Assembly: GCF_014647795.1 (NCBI RefSeq)
Contig: NZ_BMPW01000015.1
Coordinates: forward strand, 186,001 to 250,000
Length of the DNA stretch: 64,000 nt
Reading direction: 5' to 3'
DNA from: Actinoplanes campanulatus
GTDB lineage: Bacteria; Actinomycetota; Actinomycetes; Mycobacteriales; Micromonosporaceae
This document shows positions 59,820 through 64,000 of this stretch, piece after piece. The notes beneath the pieces are model-generated. The model saw nothing but the letters and a program-made list of their open reading frames with translations, was not told the origin of the DNA and did not search any database. The translations under genes were made by a program, and so were the position numbers. Positions within the stretch are counted from its first letter, which is position 1. Each line of letters begins with the position of its first letter.

Positions 59820-62800
59820 ATGAAGATTCGAGCGCTTTTCGCGGCCACGGTTCTGGCCGCCGCACCCCTGGCCGCGCCACCGGCGGCCACCGCCGCCGCG
59901 GCCACCACGACGATCACCATCGACCCGAGCTACCGGGGACCCGAGTGGGAGGGCTGGGGCACCAGCCTCGCCTGGCTCGCCCACGCCACCGGCGGCTACC
60001 CCGACGAGATCCGCGACCGGCTCGCCGACCTGCTCTACGGCGAGGACGGCCTGAACCTCAACATCGCCCGCTACAACATCGGCGGCGGCAACGCCCCGAC
60101 CGTACCGTCCTACCTGCGCCCCGGCGGCGACGTGCCGGGCTGGTGGAACGCGCCGGCCACCTACGGGCCCGGCGACAAGGACTGGTGGGACCCGGAGAAC
60201 CCGGAGCACTGGAACTGGGACGCCGACCCGAACCAGCGCTGGTGGGTGGACCGGATCAAGGACCGGGTCACCTCCTGGGAGACGTTCAGCAACTCGCCGC
60301 CCTGGTTCCAGACCGTCAGCGGGTACGTCAGCGGCGGCTTCGACGCGAACACCGACCAGATCCGCGCCGACACGCTCGACGACTTCGCCACCTACCTGGT
60401 CCGGGTCACCGAGCACCTGGAGCGGGCGCACGGCATCACGGTCGACACCATCGAGCCGCTCAACGAGCCGAACACGGACTACTGGCGTACCACTCTGGGG
60501 TCTGACGGCCAGCCCACCGGCGGGCGCCAGGAGGGCGCGCACGCCGGACCCGCGTCGCAGGCCGCGGTGATCGAGGCGCTGCGGCGCGCCGCGCCGGACC
60601 GCGCGATCGCGGCTCCGGACGAGACCAACCCGGGACGGCTCATCACCGACTGGTACGGCCTGACGCCGGCCGCCCGGGACGCCGTCGACCGGATCAACGT
60701 GCACACGTACGGGACCGGGCAGCGGACCGCCGTACGGGACATCGCCAAGGCCGAGCGGCGGCCGCTGTGGATGAGCGAGGTCGAGGGCAGCTGGGGCAGG
60801 GACTTCACCAGCATGGACTCGGGCCTCGGGATGGCTCAGCGGATCATCGACGACCTGCGGGAGCTGGAGCCGTCGGCGTGGGTGCTGTGGCAGCCGGTCG
60901 AGGACGCGAAGAACATGGTGGCCGAGGGGAATCTGCAATGGGGCAGCATTCATATCCCCTTTAATTGCGACATTTCGGATACTCTGGAGACTTGCCCGAT
61001 AAAGACGAACACCAAGTTCGACACGATCCGGAACTTCACCCACTACATCCGCCCCGGCGACCGGTTCGTCAAGGTCAGCGATACGCGTAGTGTGGCGGCG
61101 GTCAATGCCACCGGCGTCACGGTCGTCCACTCGAACCCCGGCACGGCCGAGGAGAACGTAACCCTCGACCTGTCCGGATTTAAGCTGTCAAATCGGTCGA
61201 CGGTTACTCCGGTCGTGACCAGCGCCGACGGCAAGCTGGTTCGGGGCACGCCGGTGCGGGTGAGCGGCCGCCAGGCCACCCTCACTGTTCCGGCCCAGTC
61301 GGTCACCACGTTCCTCGTCGACCGGGTCAGCGCCGCCGACACCGCCCACCTGCGGGCCGACCGCGTCTACCGGTTCGAGGGCGTGGCCGGCAAACGGTCG
61401 CTGACCCCGTCCGGTGCCGGGCTCGTCATCCGGACCAACGACGCGGCCGCGGCCGACCAGCTGTGGACGGCGCGCAACGTCGAGGGCGAACGCTACGAGC
61501 TGATCAACGCGGGCACCGGGCAACGGCTCGCCGTCCGGGACGGCAAGGCGGTCACCGAAACCGCCGGGACCGTCGACGACGGTGCGCTGTGGACCGTCTC
61601 GACCACCGGCGACGGGACGTACACGCTGGTCAACCTGGGTGCACGGCGGCTCCTCGAGGTGAGCGGGGAGGCCACCGCGGACGGGTCGCCGGTCGGCGTC
61701 TGGCAGCCCAGCTCCGGAGCCCACCAGCGGTGGACACTCAAGGACGAGACCGTCGGGCGTACCGAAGTCGCTCTGACCCACACCGTGCCCGGCCGTGTGC
61801 CGGACCTGCCCGCCACGGTGACCACCGTCCTGCCCAGCGGCGAGAGCCGCGCCCTGCCGGCCACCTGGACCCTGCCCGCCGCCTCGAAATGGCGGAAGCC
61901 GGGCACCGTGCTCGTTCACGGCACGGCCGTCGACGCCCTCGGCAAGCCGGTCCCGGCCGTCGCGCACGTCGCGGTCGACGTGTGGACCGGCACCGAACCG
62001 GGACGGGCCAAGGCGTACGCCGGCGGCGCCCCGGCCATGCCCGCCACCGTCGTCGCCACCGGACGGCACGGCGGACGGGCCACCCTGCCGGTGACCTGGG
62101 AGCCGGGAACCTTCGAGACGACCGGTGTGGTCACGGTGGCCGGCACCGCGACGGTCGTCCCCGGCCAGACCCTGCCGGCGACCGCACGGGTCCAGGTCAC
62201 CGCGCCGTCCGAGGGCCTGGTCGACGGCCTCACGGTGACCGCCTCCTACACCGAGGGCGGCTACTCGACAGCCGGGCTCACCAACGGGAACACCACCGAC
62301 AAGGCCTGGTCCAACTGGAAGCCGTCGGGGCGCAACCCGGCCGAGACGCTCACCGTCACCCTTCCGGCCGGGGCGTCGGCCGGGCGCGCGGTGCTGCACC
62401 TCTATCGGGACAGCGCCTCCGGCGGCGGCATCGCCACCACGGTCCAGGCCGGCACGCCGTCGGCGTCCGGGGCCTGCGAGGTGACCGGGTCACCCGTCGC
62501 GGTCTCCTCGCTCGCCGTCGACATCCCGCTCACCCCCGGCCGCACCGGCCCCTTCTGCCTTCGGCTGACGCCCACGCCCGACGGTTACCTCACCGTCTCC
62601 GAGCTTCAGGTGTACGCGAAAGCGCCCGGCCTGGGCACCGAAGCGTCGGTGGCCGCGCTCCTGGTGGACGGAAAACCGGTCCCGAACTTCGACCCGTCGG
62701 TGACCTCCTACCGGGTCCCGGTCCGAGACCCGTCCCGCGCATGCGTGACAGCGACCGCCACCGACCCGTACGCGGTCGTCGCCGTCACCCGCTCCGGCCG

Positions 62801-62879
62801 CACCCACACCGTCACCACCACCAGTGAGGACGGCGCGAACCACACCACCTACCGGGTGGAACCGATCCGCCGCCGCTGA
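59820..62879 (+). CDS. Secreted GH30 endo-beta-1,6-galactanase-like enzyme with ricin domain
   Basis: This 1019-residue protein has a signal peptide (1-27). A GH30 catalytic domain with its side beta-sandwich covers about 30-500: EWEGWGTSLAWLAHATGGYP, acid/base E216 in EPLNEPNTDYW, nucleophile E320 in WMSEVEGSWG. A ricin-type lectin domain (about 505-640, ending HQRWTLKDE) and two Ig-like domains (about 645-800) follow. Next come a galactose-binding-like sandwich (about 805-940) and a cadherin-like C-terminus. The catalytic region resembles enzymes that cut beta-1,6-galactan side chains of arabinogalactan proteins. AAGGA precedes the ATG. Its own LacI-type operator differs from the one at the GH43 gene. 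Confidence 0.87.
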   Translation: MKIRALFAATVLAAAPLAAPPAATAAAATTTITIDPSYRGPEWEGWGTSLAWLAHATGGYPDEIRDRLADLLYGEDGLNLNIARYNIGGGNAPTVPSYLRPGGDVPGWWNAPATYGPGDKDWWDPENPEHWNWDADPNQRWWVDRIKDRVTSWETFSNSPPWFQTVSGYVSGGFDANTDQIRADTLDDFATYLVRVTEHLERAHGITVDTIEPLNEPNTDYWRTTLGSDGQPTGGRQEGAHAGPASQAAVIEALRRAAPDRAIAAPDETNPGRLITDWYGLTPAARDAVDRINVHTYGTGQRTAVRDIAKAERRPLWMSEVEGSWGRDFTSMDSGLGMAQRIIDDLRELEPSAWVLWQPVEDAKNMVAEGNLQWGSIHIPFNCDISDTLETCPIKTNTKFDTIRNFTHYIRPGDRFVKVSDTRSVAAVNATGVTVVHSNPGTAEENVTLDLSGFKLSNRSTVTPVVTSADGKLVRGTPVRVSGRQATLTVPAQSVTTFLVDRVSAADTAHLRADRVYRFEGVAGKRSLTPSGAGLVIRTNDAAAADQLWTARNVEGERYELINAGTGQRLAVRDGKAVTETAGTVDDGALWTVSTTGDGTYTLVNLGARRLLEVSGEATADGSPVGVWQPSSGAHQRWTLKDETVGRTEVALTHTVPGRVPDLPATVTTVLPSGESRALPATWTLPAASKWRKPGTVLVHGTAVDALGKPVPAVAHVAVDVWTGTEPGRAKAYAGGAPAMPATVVATGRHGGRATLPVTWEPGTFETTGVVTVAGTATVVPGQTLPATARVQVTAPSEGLVDGLTVTASYTEGGYSTAGLTNGNTTDKAWSNWKPSGRNPAETLTVTLPAGASAGRAVLHLYRDSASGGGIATTVQAGTPSASGACEVTGSPVAVSSLAVDIPLTPGRTGPFCLRLTPTPDGYLTVSELQVYAKAPGLGTEASVAALLVDGKPVPNFDPSVTSYRVPVRDPSRACVTATATDPYAVVAVTRSGRTHTVTTTSEDGANHTTYRVEPIRRR

Positions 62880-62892
62880 CCGTCCCGGCGCC

Positions 62893-64000
62893 TCATCCCG
62901 GCTGTTCCTCGGACAGGCGGGCCAGCAGTTCGCGGGCCTGGGCGGCGGAATCCGGAACGCCGGCCTCCTCGGCGGCGGCGAGGGTGTCGTCCAGGACCCG
63001 GCGGGCCGCGTCGGGCTCACCGGCCGCGATGATCATCCGGCCCAGCATCGGCCCGACCCGCGCCATGCCCAACGGCACGCCGAGTCGCCGGAAGCTCAGG
63101 AACACGTCGGCCAGCTCGTCGAAGGCGGTCTGCACCTCGTCGAGCATCAGGTGGATGGCAGCCAGGTCCGCCCGGGCCCAGGTGGCCGCCCGCGGATTCC
63201 GCACCTTCTGGAAGAGGCGCAGACGCCTCAGCTGCCAGGTCAGGGCTTCGTCGTACTTCTTCTGCACACAGAGGTCGTCGCCGATCTGACCACAGGTCAC
63301 GGCCTCCGATTCGAAGTCGCCCTGCCGCTCGTAGACCGGTAGTTCCCGCTCCCGGCGGATCTCCAGCGCCTCGTCGATCTCACCGCGCTGCTCCTTGATG
63401 TCGGCGATCCGGCCCCAGCAGAGGGCGACGGAACGGGCGCTCCCGAGCCGTTCGTGGACCGGCATCTCGTCCTCGTGGAGGATCCGCAAGGCCTCGTCGT
63501 ACTCGCCGCGTTCGGCCAGGATGCCGGCGATCTTCCCCCAGCACAGCGCGACCGAACGCACGTCACCGAGTGCCTGGTGGACCGGCAGCACGACGTCCCG
63601 GCGGATCCGCAGCACCTCGTCGAGCTCACCGCGATGTTCCAGGACGTCGGCAATCTCGCCCCAGCACAGCGCGACGGAACGGCCGTCACCGAGTCGTTCG
63701 TAGATCGGCAGCTCGACCTCACGGCGGATCCGCAGCACCTCGTCGAACTCGTCCTGCCGGTACAGAATGTCGGCGATCTTGCCCCAGCAGACGGCGGTCG
63801 AGTAGACGTCACCGAGCCTCTCGTAGACCGGCAGCACGACATCCCGGCGAATGTGCAGGCTCTCCCCGTAGTCACCGCGCATGTACTCGACATCGGCGAT
63901 CCGGCCCCAGGTCACCGCGACCCCGTGGTCGTCACCCAGGCGCTCGTGGATCGGCATCACGATCTCGTGGCAGATCCGCAGAGCCTCGTCGAACTCACCC
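62893..64000 (-). CDS. TPR-repeat protein, C-terminal part (gene continues beyond the window)
   Basis: About 370 residues are present, with the stop inside and the start beyond the window edge. The sequence is a string of at least six 41-residue TPR-like units of the type ERLGDVRSVALCWGKIADIL with RGEYDEALRIRRD, encoded by 123-bp DNA repeats that stay very similar between about 63290 and 64000. A normal, more degenerate helical tail follows (RVLDDTLAAAEEAGVPDSAA). Such arrays often form the C-terminus of actinobacterial STAND/NB-ARC or CHAT signalling proteins, so a large N-terminal domain may lie outside. Confidence 0.85.
   Translation of the reverse strand, partial: GEFDEALRICHEIVMPIHERLGDDHGVAVTWGRIADVEYMRGDYGESLHIRRDVVLPVYERLGDVYSTAVCWGKIADILYRQDEFDEVLRIRREVELPIYERLGDGRSVALCWGEIADVLEHRGELDEVLRIRRDVVLPVHQALGDVRSVALCWGKIAGILAERGEYDEALRILHEDEMPVHERLGSARSVALCWGRIADIKEQRGEIDEALEIRRERELPVYERQGDFESEAVTCGQIGDDLCVQKKYDEALTWQLRRLRLFQKVRNPRAATWARADLAAIHLMLDEVQTAFDELADVFLSFRRLGVPLGMARVGPMLGRMIIAAGEPDAARRVLDDTLAAAEEAGVPDSAAQARELLARLSEEQPG

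Noticed and set aside
1-64000. tRNA, rRNA, CRISPR arrays, prophage or integrative element
   Set aside because: No cloverleaf-like or rRNA sequence, no regularly spaced direct repeats with unique spacers, and no integrase or phage structural gene was recognised.

Overview
This 64 kb window is GC-rich, gene-dense chromosome from a filamentous actinomycete. The many GTG starts, two SigE-type ECF sigma genes (one broken), a DUF574-type methyltransferase, DinB proteins of the mycothiol-linked kind, a CebR-type box and several large secreted glycosidases fit a member of the Micromonosporaceae such as Actinoplanes. That placement is inference. I saw no rRNA, tRNA, CRISPR array or prophage, and no convincing biosynthetic gene cluster.

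Layout. 1-7.7 kb: end of a two-component pair, a molybdopterin oxidoreductase, an ECF sigma operon, a DUF3159 membrane protein, a membrane protein carrying a binding-protein-like domain, and an MBL hydrolase. 7.8-13 kb is a scarred region. It holds a frameshifted SigE-type sigma gene cut by an IS fragment, a PepSY protein, an intact SigE operon, a GC-rich minisatellite block, and a second IS fragment. The two IS fragments are the N- and C-terminal ends of the same kind of transposase. Their outer flanks are the left and right arms of a REP-like palindrome that also occurs intact at 12.8 and 38.2 kb.

13-20.6 kb: two MFS exporters, a small RNA-ligase-like protein, a DinB protein, and a TetR/YbhN/MFS group that shares inverted pairs of one operator, 46 bp apart, at both promoters. 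20.7-28.1 kb is an acyl-CoA locus under another TetR regulator: acyl-CoA ligase, an SRPBCC-thiolase-crotonase fusion, acyl-CoA dehydrogenase and an aminotransferase. 28-38 kb carries several regulator/enzyme pairs with clear palindromic operators (FAD amine oxidase, alpha/beta hydrolase), a GNAT-cREC fusion, a WYL regulator and a DUF2231 protein.

38.4-50 kb: a double membrane-GGDEF protein, a secreted matrixin-like protease, Xaa-Pro aminopeptidase, a GH5 endoglycoceramidase-like enzyme, an exported beta-carbonic anhydrase, thioesterase/HxlR, an arylamine N-acetyltransferase, an MFS protein, and an SGNH protein whose catalytic serine position is alanine. 50-54.8 kb: small membrane proteins, a DnaJ-like protein, an FAD monooxygenase, and a DoxX-like protein with a TetR regulator. 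54.9-62.9 kb: two very large secreted multidomain enzymes (tandem GH43, then GH30 plus ricin), each behind a LacI-type palindrome, probably acting together on plant arabinogalactan. The window ends inside a TPR-repeat gene.
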